A stretch of 64,000 nt of DNA from Nocardioides luti (GTDB lineage: Bacteria > Actinomycetota > Actinomycetes > Propionibacteriales > Nocardioidaceae): contig NZ_JACKXE010000001.1 in NCBI RefSeq assembly GCF_014212315.1, positions 3,286,001 to 3,350,000 of the forward strand. The letters run 5' to 3'. Positions within the stretch are counted from its first letter, which is position 1; the number at the start of each line of letters is the position of its first letter. Positions 35,555-44,236 of the stretch are shown one piece after another. A program made the translations under genes and the position numbers. Below the pieces are notes generated by a model. That model did not search any database. It had not been told where the DNA came from and saw only the letters and a program-made list of their open reading frames with translations.

Positions 35555-37399
35555 ATGTGCGGAATCGTGGGCTATGTCGGGGAGCAGCAGGCACAGGGCG
35601 TCGTGATCGAGGGGCTGCGACGGCTCGAGTACCGCGGCTACGACTCCGCCGGGATCGCCCTCGTCGACCGGGGCACGATCGCCTCCGACAAGCGCGCCGG
35701 GAAGCTCGCCAACCTCGAGAAGGCCCTCCAGGACCACCCGCTGGTGCCCTCGACGACCGGCATCGGGCACACCCGCTGGGCCACCCACGGCGCCCCCAAC
35801 GACACCAACGCGCACCCGCACCTGGGCCGCAGCGGGCGGCTCGCGCTCGTGCACAACGGGATCATCGAGAACTTCGCCGAGCTGCGGGCGGTGCTCGAGA
35901 AGGCCGGCCACACGCTGGTCTCCGAGACCGACACCGAGGTCGCGGCCCACCTCGTGGAGAACGAGCTCGAGAGCGGCGCCGACCTGACCACCGCGATGCA
36001 GAACGTCTGCCGGGTCCTCGAGGGCGCCTTCACGCTGGTCGCCGTCGACGCGCAGGACCCGTCGCGGGTGGTGGCCGCGCGCCGCAACTCGCCGCTCGTC
36101 GTCGGGCTGGGCGAGGGCGAGAACTTCCTCGGCTCCGACGTGGCGGCCTTCATCGAGCACACCCGCGAGGCGCTGGAGCTCGGGCAGGACCAGGTCGTCA
36201 CGATCACCCGCGACGGCGTCGAGGTGACCGGCTTCGACGGCTCGCCGTCCGAGGGTCGCCGCTACCACGTCGACTGGGACCTGTCGGCCGCCGAGAAGGA
36301 CGGCCACGACTGGTTCATGCGCAAGGAGATCCACGAGCAGCCGCACGCCGTGGCGGACTCGCTGCTGGGCCGGCGCACGCCCGAGGGGCTGCTGCACCTC
36401 GACGAGATGCGCCTGACGGACCAAGAGCTGCGCTCGATCGACAAGATCATCATCATCGCGTGCGGGACGTCGTTCTACGCCGGCATGGTCGCGAAGTACG
36501 CCATCGAGCACTGGACCCGCACGCCGTGCGAGGTCGAGCTCGCCTCGGAGTTCCGCTACCGCGACCCGATCCTCACGCCGTCCACGCTGGTGGTGGCGAT
36601 CAGCCAGTCCGGCGAGACCGCCGACACCCTGCAGGCGATCCGGCACGCGCGCACCCAGCACTCGCGGGTCCTGGCGATCTGCAACACCAACGGCTCGACG
36701 ATCCCGCGCGAGTCCGACGCGGTGATCTACACCCACGCCGGCCCGGAGATCGGGGTCGCGTCGACCAAGGGCTTCCTGACCCAGCTGGTCGCCTGCTACC
36801 TGCTCGCGCTCTACCTCGCGCAGGTCAAGGGCACGCTGTACGGCGACGAGATCGGCAACGTGCTCGACCAGCTGCACGAGATGCCGGACCACATCCAGCG
36901 CGTGCTCGACGGCGAGCAGCAGGTCTACGACCTCGCCAAGGAGCACACGGGCAGCCGCTCGGTGCTGTTCCTGGGGCGGCACGCGGGCTACCCGGTCGCG
37001 CTCGAGGGGGCGCTGAAGCTCAAGGAGCTGGCCTACCTCCACGCCGAGGGCTTCGCCGCCGGCGAGCTCAAGCACGGCCCGATCGCCCTGATCGAGCAGG
37101 ACCTCCCGGTGCTGTGCGTCGTCCCGCCCCAGGGGCGCGACCAGCTGCGGGAGAAGATGATCAGCGGCATCCAGGAGGTCCGGGCCCGTGGTGCCCGGAC
37201 GATCTGCCTGGTCGAGGACGGGGACGAGGCGATCGCGCCGTACGCCGACGTGCTGATCCGGCTGCCCAAGGTCCCGGTGCTCCTGCAGCCCCTGGTCGCG
37301 GTCGTGCCGCTGCAGCTCTTCGCCTGCGAGCTCGCGACGCTGATGGGCCACGACGTCGACCAGCCGCGCAACCTCGCCAAGTCCGTCACGGTCGAGTAG
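35555..37399 (+). CDS. glmS: glutamine--fructose-6-phosphate aminotransferase (isomerizing)
   Basis: A 614-residue GlmS that makes glucosamine-6-P from fructose-6-P and glutamine, the first committed step to UDP-GlcNAc. The N-terminal nucleophile Cys2 starts the glutaminase domain (CGIVGYVG), with HTRWATHG and HNGIIENF following. Two SIS domains follow, with [18 protein letters not shown] and [18 protein letters not shown]; the C-terminal [11 protein letters not shown] is the conserved end. The length is standard. It is followed by acpS after 14 bases. Confidence 0.98.
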   Translation: MCGIVGYVGEQQAQGVVIEGLRRLEYRGYDSAGIALVDRGTIASDKRAGKLANLEKALQDHPLVPSTTGIGHTRWATHGAPNDTNAHPHLGRSGRLALVHNGIIENFAELRAVLEKAGHTLVSETDTEVAAHLVENELESGADLTTAMQNVCRVLEGAFTLVAVDAQDPSRVVAARRNSPLVVGLGEGENFLGSDVAAFIEHTREALELGQDQVVTITRDGVEVTGFDGSPSEGRRYHVDWDLSAAEKDGHDWFMRKEIHEQPHAVADSLLGRRTPEGLLHLDEMRLTDQELRSIDKIIIIACGTSFYAGMVAKYAIEHWTRTPCEVELASEFRYRDPILTPSTLVVAISQSGETADTLQAIRHARTQHSRVLAICNTNGSTIPRESDAVIYTHAGPEIGVASTKGFLTQLVACYLLALYLAQVKGTLYGDEIGNVLDQLHEMPDHIQRVLDGEQQVYDLAKEHTGSRSVLFLGRHAGYPVALEGALKLKELAYLHAEGFAAGELKHGPIALIEQDLPVLCVVPPQGRDQLREKMISGIQEVRARGARTICLVEDGDEAIAPYADVLIRLPKVPVLLQPLVAVVPLQLFACELATLMGHDVDQPRNLAKSVTVE

Positions 37400-37413
37400 G
37401 GCAGCGGCGGCTC

Positions 37414-37767
37414 GTGGCGATCGTGGGCGTCGGCATCGACGTGGTGGACGTGGCGCGCTTCGGGCAGTCGCTCGAGCGGACGCCCGGCCTGGCCGAGCGG
37501 CTCTTCACGCCCGACGAGGCCTCGCACCGGCTGGCCTCGCTGGCCGCCCGGTTCGCCGCCAAGGAGGCGATCGCCAAGGCGCTCGGGGCGCCGGGCAACC
37601 TCGCCTGGCACGACGCCGAGGTGGTGTCCGAGGCGTCGGGCCGCCCGCTGCTCGTGATCCGCGGCTCCGTCCAGGCCCGTGCCGACGAGCTCGGGGTCGC
37701 CTCCGTCCACGTCTCGCTCTCCCACGACGCCGGCATCGCGTCCGCCGTCGTGGTGCTGGAGTCCTGA
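37414..37767 (+). CDS. acpS: holo-[acyl-carrier-protein] synthase
   Basis: A 117-residue AcpS that moves phosphopantetheine from CoA to ACP. The Mg2+ ligands Asp9 (GVGIDVVDV) and Glu51 ([13 protein letters not shown]) and the C-terminal [12 protein letters not shown] are present. GTG 37414 gives the standard N-terminus. It lies 14 bases after glmS and before nnrD, the arrangement usual in actinobacteria. coaA, which supplies CoA, is close by on the other side of glmS. Confidence 0.95.
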   Translation: MAIVGVGIDVVDVARFGQSLERTPGLAERLFTPDEASHRLASLAARFAAKEAIAKALGAPGNLAWHDAEVVSEASGRPLLVIRGSVQARADELGVASVHVSLSHDAGIASAVVVLES

Positions 37768-37795
37768 GGGCCTTGGTCCGCTGGCGCTCGCGCCT

Positions 37796-37887
37796 CTGCT
37801 TCATCACGGGATGCAGTCGGCGTGGAGGTTCCCACGGCGAGCTCACCGTGGGAAGCCGCGCTTCACCTGCATCCCGTGATGAAGCAG
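37796..37887 (+). repeat. family A palindromic element, copy 2
   Basis: The best-preserved copy: outer arms 37796-37816 and 37867-37887 are perfect over 21 bases and include GCTTCATCACGGGATGCAG. The inner stem TTCCCACGG (37829-37837) and CCGTGGGAA (37846-37854) is also perfect. It lies between acpS and nnrD in the same orientation as copies 1 and 3. Confidence 0.92.
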
Positions 37888-37950
37888 CGGGAGGGCGCAC
37901 GCCGGCCTGGTCGCCGGCCCAACAGGGGCGGCGACGACTAGCGTGGCCGC

Positions 37951-39381
37951 ATGAGGCAGGCGCACACGGTGGAGCAGGTCCGGGCCGCGGAGGCCGAGCT
38001 GCTGGCGAGACTGCCCGAGGGCGCGCTGATGCAGCGGGCCGCCGCCGGGCTGGCCTACGCCGTGCTGGACCTGCTCGGGTCGGCGTACGGCCGCCGGGTG
38101 CGGCTGCTCGTCGGGTCGGGGGACAACGGCGGTGACGCGCTGTACGCCGGGGCGCTGCTCGCCCGCAGAGGCTGCGCCGTCGAGGCGGTGCTCCTCTCGG
38201 AGACGCCGCACGCCGCGGGGCTGGCCGCGCTGCGGGCGGCCGGCGGGGTCGTGTGCCCCACGACGCGCCCCGGCGCGTCCTCAGGCACACGAGGCGACGC
38301 CGGCGACCGAGGCGTCCGCCCGGACGTCGTCGTCGACGGCATCGTCGGGATCGGCGGCCGGCCCGGGCTCCGGCCGGACGCGGTCGCCGCGCTGGACGGC
38401 CTCGACGGCGTCCCGGTCGTCGCGGTCGACGTGCCGTCCGGGGTGGACGTCGACAGCGGCGAGCTGGCCGGGCCGCACGTCACGGCCGACCTCACCGTCA
38501 CCTTCGGCACCCACAAGGTCGCGCACCTGGCCGACCCCGCCGCGGCCGCGTGCGGCGCGGTCCACCTCGTCGACCTGGGTCTCGACCTGCCCGCCCCGGC
38601 GCTCGAGGCGCTGCAGCCGGACGACGTGGCGGCGCTGCTGCCGCGACCGGCGCCGGACGCCCAGAAGTACTCCCGCGGCGTCGTCGGGCTGCGCGCCGGC
38701 TCGGCGACGTACCCCGGCGCGGCGCTGCTGTGCGCCGGCGGTGCCGCGACCGGCCTGTGCGGGATGGTCCGCTACGTCGGCGACGAGACCGTCGCCCGCC
38801 AGGTCCGCGAGGCGCACCCCGAGATCGTGGGGGAGGGCCGGGTGCAGGCCTGGGTGGTCGGACCCGGTGGCGGCGAGCAGGCGGGCGAGGCGCTGTCCGC
38901 GGCCCTCGCCGACGGCGTGCCGCTCGTGGTCGACGCCGACGCGCTGCAGCACGTCGACGGCCCGCTCGGCGTCCCCGCCGTGCTGACGCCGCACGCCGGC
39001 GAGCTCGCCCGGATGCTCGACGTCGAGCGGGACGAGGTCGAGGAGGCGCCCCTGGCGCACGTGAGCCGTGCGGCCGAGCAGTACGACGCCGTCGTCCTGC
39101 TCAAGGGCCGCCACACGCTGGTCGCCACGCCCGACGGGCGCGTCCGTGCGACGACGACCGGCGTGCCCTGGCTGGCCACCGCGGGGGCCGGCGACGTGCT
39201 GTCCGGGCTCGTCGGCGCGCTGCTGGCCGCCGGCCTCACGCCGTACGACGCCGCCTCGGTCGGGTCCTGGCTGCACGGTGCCGCCGCGACCGTCGCGTCG
39301 TCCGGCGGACCGGTCGTCGCGGGCCAGGTCGCGGGTGCCGTGGCAGCCGTCGTGCGCGCGCTCCCGGACGTCCGCCACTGA
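37951..39381 (+). CDS. nnrD: bifunctional NAD(P)H-hydrate epimerase/dehydratase
   Basis: A 476-residue fusion (NnrE-NnrD) that repairs hydrated NAD(P)H. The N-terminal epimerase (1 to about 215) has GSGDNGGDALY and DGIVGIGGRPGLR and the Asp in VDVPSGVDVDSG. The C-terminal ADP-dependent dehydratase (about 225-476) has KYSRGVVGLRAGSATYPGAA, TPHAGELARML and ATAGAGDVLSGLVGALLA. Residues 99-116 (including CPTTRPGASSGTRG) are encoded by a palindromic family C element inserted in frame between epimerase strands. The folded core seems intact. A -10 box TAGCGT six bases before the ATG gives a leaderless start. Confidence 0.95.
   Translation: MRQAHTVEQVRAAEAELLARLPEGALMQRAAAGLAYAVLDLLGSAYGRRVRLLVGSGDNGGDALYAGALLARRGCAVEAVLLSETPHAAGLAALRAAGGVVCPTTRPGASSGTRGDAGDRGVRPDVVVDGIVGIGGRPGLRPDAVAALDGLDGVPVVAVDVPSGVDVDSGELAGPHVTADLTVTFGTHKVAHLADPAAAACGAVHLVDLGLDLPAPALEALQPDDVAALLPRPAPDAQKYSRGVVGLRAGSATYPGAALLCAGGAATGLCGMVRYVGDETVARQVREAHPEIVGEGRVQAWVVGPGGGEQAGEALSAALADGVPLVVDADALQHVDGPLGVPAVLTPHAGELARMLDVERDEVEEAPLAHVSRAAEQYDAVVLLKGRHTLVATPDGRVRATTTGVPWLATAGAGDVLSGLVGALLAAGLTPYDAASVGSWLHGAAATVASSGGPVVAGQVAGAVAAVVRALPDVRH
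38245..38296 (+). repeat. family C palindromic element inside nnrD, copy 1
   Basis: A 52-base stretch matching the groES-groEL element (52578-52629) at 43 of 52 positions by direct comparison, including GTCGTGTGCC, ACGACGCGCC, GGCGCGT and CAGGCACACGA. It can fold into the same stem. It starts exactly at codon 99 and keeps the frame open, with no stop codon. Confidence 0.85.
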
Positions 39382-39426
39382 CGGGTGCGTCCGGATCGGC
39401 TGCCGGGGATGGAAGAATCACCCGGC

Positions 39427-40590
39427 ATGACCCCCTCGTCGGCACCGCGCGCCGAGATCGTGGTCGACCTGGCGGCGCTGCGGCACAACGTCACCGTGCT
39501 GCGCGAGCTGGTCGGCGAGGGCGTCGCGATGATGACGGTCGTCAAGGCCGACGGCTACGGCCACGGCCTGCTCGAGTCCGCGGCGGCGGCGCGTGCCGCC
39601 GGGGCCGCCTGGCTCGGCGTCGCGACCATCGACGAGGCGCTCGCGCTGCGCGCCGGCGGCGACACCGGTCGGGTGCTGTGCTGGCTGGGCGTGCCGGGGG
39701 AGGACTACGCGGCCGCGATCGAGGCCGACGTCGACGTGACGGCGTACTCCGTCGCCGAGCTCGACGAGATCCGGATGGCCGTCGTCGCCGTCGGCCGCCC
39801 GGCGCGCGTGCAGCTCAAGGTCGACACCGGGCTCTCGCGCGGCGGCGCGACGCTCCGGGCCTGGCCGGACGTGGTCGCCGAGGCCCGGGCCGGAGAGGAC
39901 GCCCGGATCTGGTCGGTCACCGGCATCTGGTCGCACCTCGCCTGCAGCGACGAGCCCGACCACCCCGCCAACGACGCCCAGGAGACCGCCTTCCGCGAGG
40001 CACTGGCCGTCGCCGGGTCCGCCGGGCTGGACCCCGAGGTCCGCCACCTGGCCAACTCCGCCGCCGCGATCCTGCGGCCGAGCGCCCGCTTCGACCTCGT
40101 GCGGTGCGGCATCGCGTCGTACGGCCTGGACCCCGCACCCGGCCGCACCCCCGACCTCGGGCTGGTCCCCGCCATGACCGCCCGCGCCCGGCTCGCCGTC
40201 GTGAAGCCGGTCGCCGCCGGGGCCGGCGTGTCCTACGGCCACACCTGGGTCGCCGGGCACGACACGACCGTCGCGCTGGTGCCCGTCGGGTACGCCGACG
40301 GCGTGCCGCGCCACGCCAGCAACCGTGCCGAGGTCTGGGTCGCGGGTCGCCGCCGGCCCGTGCGCGGGCGGGTCTGCATGGACCAGCTCGTCGTCGACCT
40401 CGAGGGCGACGCCGCTGCTGCGGGCGACCCCGTGGTGCTGTTCGGCACCGGGGTCTCCGGCGAGCCGACCGCCCAGGACTGGGCCGAGGCCAGCGACACC
40501 ATCTCCTACGAGATCGTCACCCGGATCGGCGGACGGATGACCCGCCGCCACGTGGACACCGCCCCCGACTCCCTGCGAGGAGCCCCATGA
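39427..40590 (+). CDS. alr: alanine racemase
   Basis: A 387-residue fold-type III PLP enzyme that makes D-alanine for peptidoglycan. The PLP lysine is Lys40 in VVKADGYGHG. The second catalytic base Tyr lies in GVSYGHTW, with VRCGIASYG and CMDQLVVDL nearby. ATG 39427 is preferred over ATG 39409 because it matches the family start. A GGAAGAATC sequence between them can serve as ribosome site or -10 box. The ATGA overlap couples it to the hydrolase. This neighbourhood (alr followed by hydrolase, tsaE, tsaB, rimI) is common in actinobacteria. Confidence 0.96.
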   Translation: MTPSSAPRAEIVVDLAALRHNVTVLRELVGEGVAMMTVVKADGYGHGLLESAAAARAAGAAWLGVATIDEALALRAGGDTGRVLCWLGVPGEDYAAAIEADVDVTAYSVAELDEIRMAVVAVGRPARVQLKVDTGLSRGGATLRAWPDVVAEARAGEDARIWSVTGIWSHLACSDEPDHPANDAQETAFREALAVAGSAGLDPEVRHLANSAAAILRPSARFDLVRCGIASYGLDPAPGRTPDLGLVPAMTARARLAVVKPVAAGAGVSYGHTWVAGHDTTVALVPVGYADGVPRHASNRAEVWVAGRRRPVRGRVCMDQLVVDLEGDAAAAGDPVVLFGTGVSGEPTAQDWAEASDTISYEIVTRIGGRMTRRHVDTAPDSLRGAP

Positions 40591-41675
40591 GCCGCACCCG
40601 CAAGCTGCTCGGCGTCGCCGCCGGAGCGGCGGGCGTCGCCGTCGCCGGCACCGCCGTCGAGGTCGCCCGCCGCCGTCGCGTCATCGCGCGGCGCGGCGCG
40701 GGCGACGTCACCCCGCTGGGCTCGCTGCACGCGCCCGCGCAGACGGTCGTCGCGTCCGACGGCGTCCCCCTGCACGTCGAGGTGGACGAGTACGCCCCGC
40801 CCAAGACGCGCGGCGGCCACCGGGGCAAGGCCGGCGCGCAACCGGCGCTGACGATCGTCTTCTGCCACGGCTACGCGCTCAACCTCGACTGCTGGCACTT
40901 CCAGCGCGCCGGCTACCGCGGCCTGGTCCGCGCCGTCTACTACGACCAGCGCTCGCACGGCCGCTCCGGCAAGTCCACGCGCGGCCACGCGACCATCGAC
41001 CAGCTCGGCCACGACCTGAAGGACGTGCTCGACGAGGTGGTCCCCGACGGGCCGGTGGTCCTGGTGGGCCACTCGATGGGCGGCATGACGATCGTGGCGC
41101 TGGCCGAGCACTACCCCGAGCTCTTCGAGGACCGGGTCGTCGGCGTCGCCCTGATCTCCACGACGGCCGGTGGCCTCGACCCGAGCCGGATCCTGCTGCC
41201 GATGGTGCCGCTCTCGCTGGGCAGCGGGCTCGCGCACCGGACGATGCGGCTGCTCGGCCGCGGGCACCGGGCGATCGACGGCATCCGCCGGGTCGGCAAG
41301 GACGTCGCGATGGTCGCGACGGACCTCTTCGCCTTCGGGGACGCCGTGCCGGCGGCGTACGTCCGCTTCGTCGACGAGATGCTCGCCGCGACCCCCTTCG
41401 AGGTGGTGGCGGAGTTCTTCCCGAGCTTCGGCAGCCTCGACAAGTTCCACGCCGTCGACGTGCTGTCCCGGGTGCCGACGGCGATCATCTGCGGCACCTC
41501 CGACCGGCTCACCTCGATCGGCCACAGCCGCAAGCTCAAGGTGCACATCGACGGGGCCACCCTGCTCGAGTGCGAGGGCGCGGGGCACATGGTGATCATG
41601 GAGCGGCACGACCAGGTGAACGCCGAGCTCGACCAGCTGATCGCGGCGGCCGCCGCCGCGGTGGAGTCGCGGTGA
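40587..41675 (+). CDS. alpha/beta hydrolase, membrane-associated
   Basis: A 362-residue alpha/beta hydrolase. An N-terminal hydrophobic segment (about 8-28, GVAAGAAGVAVAGTAVEVA) followed by RRRR suggests a signal anchor. The oxyanion strand is FCHGYALN, the nucleophile Ser lies in VGHSMGG, and His in GAGHMVIMERH. It sits between alr and the tsaE fusion with overlaps on both sides. The same gene is found there in other actinobacteria, but its substrate is not known. Ester, lipid or peroxidase-like activity is possible. Confidence 0.9.
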   Translation: MSRTRKLLGVAAGAAGVAVAGTAVEVARRRRVIARRGAGDVTPLGSLHAPAQTVVASDGVPLHVEVDEYAPPKTRGGHRGKAGAQPALTIVFCHGYALNLDCWHFQRAGYRGLVRAVYYDQRSHGRSGKSTRGHATIDQLGHDLKDVLDEVVPDGPVVLVGHSMGGMTIVALAEHYPELFEDRVVGVALISTTAGGLDPSRILLPMVPLSLGSGLAHRTMRLLGRGHRAIDGIRRVGKDVAMVATDLFAFGDAVPAAYVRFVDEMLAATPFEVVAEFFPSFGSLDKFHAVDVLSRVPTAIICGTSDRLTSIGHSRKLKVHIDGATLLECEGAGHMVIMERHDQVNAELDQLIAAAAAAVESR

Positions 41676-43075
41676 GCCTGGAGGTGCGCCGGGTCGGCGC
41701 GGACCACGCCGAGCGGATGCTGCTCGTGATCCGGGCGGCGTTCGAGGCGCGCCCGCCGCTCGACCCGCCGGCCGAGGCGCTCACCGAGACCGTCGAGTCG
41801 CTCGGGCAGATGATGGAGAAGGGTGGCGGCGGGCTGCTCGTCACCCTGGACGGTGTCGACGTGGGCGCGCTGGTCCTCGACCCGGACGAGAGCACGATGT
41901 ACCTCCGCCGCTTCGGCGTCAGCCCCGCCGCCCAGGGGCGCGGCATCGCGCGGGTGCTGATCGACGCCGCGGTCGACGCCGCCAACGGCTACGACGACCT
42001 CACCGTCGTCACCCGCGTCGAGCTGCCGCGGACGCGCCAGTTCTGGGAGCGGCAGGGCTTCCGCGAGATCCGCCGCTACGGGCCGAACGTCGAGCTGCGC
42101 CGTCCGCTGCGCACCTTCCTCTTCGACGCGCCCGACGCCGAGACCATGCGCGAGCTGGGCTCGCTGCTCGCCGCCCAGCTGGTGCCCGGCGACCTGATCG
42201 TGCTCAGCGGCGAGCTCGGGGCCGGCAAGACGACCTTCACCCAGGGCATCGGCGCCGGGCTCGGCGTCCGCGGCGACGTGACGTCCCCGACCTTCGTGAT
42301 CGCCCGCGAGCACCCGAACCTCGGCGAGGGGCCGTCGCTGGTGCACGTCGACGCCTACCGCCTCGGCGGGATCGAGGAGCTCGACGACCTCGACCTCGAG
42401 GCCTCCCTGGACGACGCGGTGACCGTGGTCGAGTGGGGTGAGGGGGTCGCGGAGGGACTGGCGGAGTCGCGCCTCGAGGTGCGGATCATCCGCGCGCTCG
42501 CCGACGAGGACGAGGACACCGAGCTCGACCCCCGCCGCGTGCTGATGACCCCGATCGGACCGCGGTGGTACGAGATGGACGAGCTGGACCGCCAGCGCGC
42601 CCCCCTCGCCGAGAAGCTGAACGAGAACCTCCTCCTCGACTTCTCCCGCTGCGACGAGTCCGAGCTGGGCGACCTCGACCCTGCCGTCCCCCTCCCGCTG
42701 GCGCTGATGGTCGCCGAGCACGACGGCCGCGTGCTGCTCGTGCACAACGCCTGGCGGCGAGAGTGGGAGCTGCCCGGCGGCATGATCGACGAGGGCGAGA
42801 GCCCCCGCGAGGCCGCGGTCCGCGAGTTCCGCGAGGAGACCGGGCTGGTCGAGGCCGAGGTGCACTTCATCGGCGTCGGCACCGTGCAGCTCGGCCACGA
42901 GCGCCGCATCGAGTACGCCGCGGTCTACCGCACCGAGCTCGCCGCCGCCGGCGAGCCCGCCACCAACGACGAGATCGACGACTTCCGCTGGTGGGACCTG
43001 ATGGCCGAGGTCCCCGGCCTGTCCGCGATCGACGCGCACCTGGCCGAGATCGCGGTCGAGCGCCGCCCCGGATAG
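41672..43075 (+). CDS. tsaE: GNAT-TsaE-NUDIX three-domain fusion
   Basis: One open frame of 467 residues. Residues 1-145 form a GNAT domain (RRFGVSPAAQGRGIARVLID at 79-98, then QFWERQGF). Residues about 146-295 are TsaE, the ATPase that drives TsaB-TsaD in t6A37 synthesis: Walker A GELGAGKT 180-187, TSPTF, HVDAYR and EWGEG 254-258. Residues about 340-467 are a NUDIX hydrolase with a complete box (Gly370, Glu376, Arg384, Glu385, Glu388, Glu389, Gly391). TsaE is usually about 150 residues and free-standing. Start GTG overlaps the hydrolase stop. tsaB follows. The roles of the two extra domains are unknown. Confidence 0.9.
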   Translation: MSLEVRRVGADHAERMLLVIRAAFEARPPLDPPAEALTETVESLGQMMEKGGGGLLVTLDGVDVGALVLDPDESTMYLRRFGVSPAAQGRGIARVLIDAAVDAANGYDDLTVVTRVELPRTRQFWERQGFREIRRYGPNVELRRPLRTFLFDAPDAETMRELGSLLAAQLVPGDLIVLSGELGAGKTTFTQGIGAGLGVRGDVTSPTFVIAREHPNLGEGPSLVHVDAYRLGGIEELDDLDLEASLDDAVTVVEWGEGVAEGLAESRLEVRIIRALADEDEDTELDPRRVLMTPIGPRWYEMDELDRQRAPLAEKLNENLLLDFSRCDESELGDLDPAVPLPLALMVAEHDGRVLLVHNAWRREWELPGGMIDEGESPREAAVREFREETGLVEAEVHFIGVGTVQLGHERRIEYAAVYRTELAAAGEPATNDEIDDFRWWDLMAEVPGLSAIDAHLAEIAVERRPG

Positions 43076-43078
43076 CCT
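43073..43078 (+). promoter_or_regulatory. -10 box of leaderless tsaB
   Basis: TAGCCT lies six bases before GTG 43085, and its first three bases are the stop codon of the GNAT-TsaE-NUDIX gene. It would let tsaB be transcribed separately without a leader. Confidence 0.45.
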
Positions 43079-43084
43079 CGGCCC

Positions 43085-43723
43085 GTGCTGCTCGCCTTCG
43101 ACACCGCCACCCCCCTCGTGAGCGTCGCCCTCCACGACGGCGACGACGTGGTCGTGGAGCGGGCCTCCGAGCGCCCGATGAAGCACGGCGAGGACCTCGC
43201 CCCGCTCATCGCGACGGCGCTGGAGCGCGCCGGGATCGTGCGGCAGGACCTGACCGCGATCGCCGTCGGCGTCGGGCCGGGCCCCTTCACCGGGCTGCGG
43301 GTCGGGCTGGTGACCGCCCGGACGCTGGCGTTCGTGCTCGAGATCCCGGTGTACGGCGTGTGCACGCTCGACGTGCTGGCGGTCGAGGCCGTCGAGGCCG
43401 GTGCGGTGGCCGGCGACTTCGCGGTCGCGACCGACGCCCGGCGCAAGGAGGTCTACCTCGCGCGCTACGACGACCGGGGCGCCCGCCTGGAGGGGCCGCT
43501 CGTCGACAAGCCGGCGGTCCTCGCGACCGCCCGGCCGGTGGTCGGGGAGGGCGGCGGGATGTACCCCGAGGCGTTCCCGCACCGGGTCGGCCCGCAGCGA
43601 CCGAGCGCCGGCTGGCTGGCCCGCACCGTGACCGAGGAGCGGGCCGAGCTGCTCGACCCGGAGCCGCTCTACCTGCGCCGGCCCGACGCGGTCGCGCCGG
43701 GCAAGCCCAAGCCCGTCTCGTGA
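43085..43723 (+). CDS. tsaB: tRNA threonylcarbamoyladenosine biosynthesis protein TsaB
   Basis: A 212-residue TsaB, an ASKHA-fold partner that stabilises TsaD and TsaE in the t6A complex. Landmarks are LLAFDTATPLVSVAL at the N-terminus, KHGEDLAPLI, and GVGPGPFTGLRVGL. It lacks the metal-binding HxxxH of TsaD, as expected. GTG 43085 fits a leaderless start. Its TGA overlaps the rimI GTG. Confidence 0.95.
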   Translation: MLLAFDTATPLVSVALHDGDDVVVERASERPMKHGEDLAPLIATALERAGIVRQDLTAIAVGVGPGPFTGLRVGLVTARTLAFVLEIPVYGVCTLDVLAVEAVEAGAVAGDFAVATDARRKEVYLARYDDRGARLEGPLVDKPAVLATARPVVGEGGGMYPEAFPHRVGPQRPSAGWLARTVTEERAELLDPEPLYLRRPDAVAPGKPKPVS

Positions 43724-44196
43724 GCGGGGCGCCGCACGTCAGGGCCGCCACGGGCGACGACGTCGCGGCGATCGCCGCGCTCGAGGACGAGAACCTCGGG
43801 GCCGACGCCTGGTCGGAGGGGCTGGTGCGCGAGGGCGTGACCGGGGGGCTGCCGACGGTCCGCTACCTGGTGGCCGAGCAGGCGGGCGTCGTCGTCGGGC
43901 ACGCGGCGGCCAGCATCGTCGCGGACATCGCGGAGCTCCAGCGGATCGCGGTCACGCCGGCCTGCCGTCGTACGGGCCTGGCGCGAGCGCTGCTCACCGA
44001 GGTGGTCCGCCTGGCCACGGCCGAGGGCGCGGACCGGCTGCTGCTGGAGGTGCGCGAGGACAACGCCGGGGCGCGGGGGTTCTACGCGGCGGCCGGGTTC
44101 GACGAGATCGCCCGGCGGCGTCGCTACTACCGCGACGGCGCCACCGCCGTGGTCCTCGGGTTGCCCCTCGGGCCCACGGACGGCAGCGCCGTCTGA
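43720..44196 (+). CDS. rimI: ribosomal protein S18 alanine N-acetyltransferase
   Basis: A 158-residue GNAT protein in the position of RimI, coupled to tsaB by a GTGA overlap. The acetyl-CoA loop is VTPACRRTGLARALLTEVV (Q/R-x-x-G-x-G/A variant), and LLLEVREDNAGARGFYAAAGF is the typical RimI segment. RimI acetylates the N-terminal Ala of S18. In actinobacteria its range may be wider. Some species fuse it to TsaD. Confidence 0.93.
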   Translation: MSGAPHVRAATGDDVAAIAALEDENLGADAWSEGLVREGVTGGLPTVRYLVAEQAGVVVGHAAASIVADIAELQRIAVTPACRRTGLARALLTEVVRLATAEGADRLLLEVREDNAGARGFYAAAGFDEIARRRRYYRDGATAVVLGLPLGPTDGSAV

Positions 44197-44204
44197 GTCG
44201 TGCG

Positions 44205-44231
44205 CCGCGGCGCCGGTCAGCGGCGCCGCGG
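44205..44231. terminator. bidirectional hairpin between rimI and the phosphatase
   Basis: Perfect 11-base arms CCGCGGCGCCG (44205-44215) and CGGCGCCGCGG (44221-44231) with loop GTCAG. It stands between convergent genes, nine bases after the rimI stop and six before the end of the phosphatase gene. Confidence 0.7.
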
Positions 44232-44236
44232 GTGCC

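Noticed and set aside
34493..37351. A 952-residue minus-strand open frame spanning coaA and all of glmS in antisense
   Set aside because: Only the last 328 residues are CoaA. The rest mirrors glmS codons in a high-GC antisense frame and has no recognisable domain.
38245..38296. Frameshift or assembly error in nnrD
   Set aside because: The frame is continuous and both catalytic halves are intact. The odd segment is explained by the family C element.
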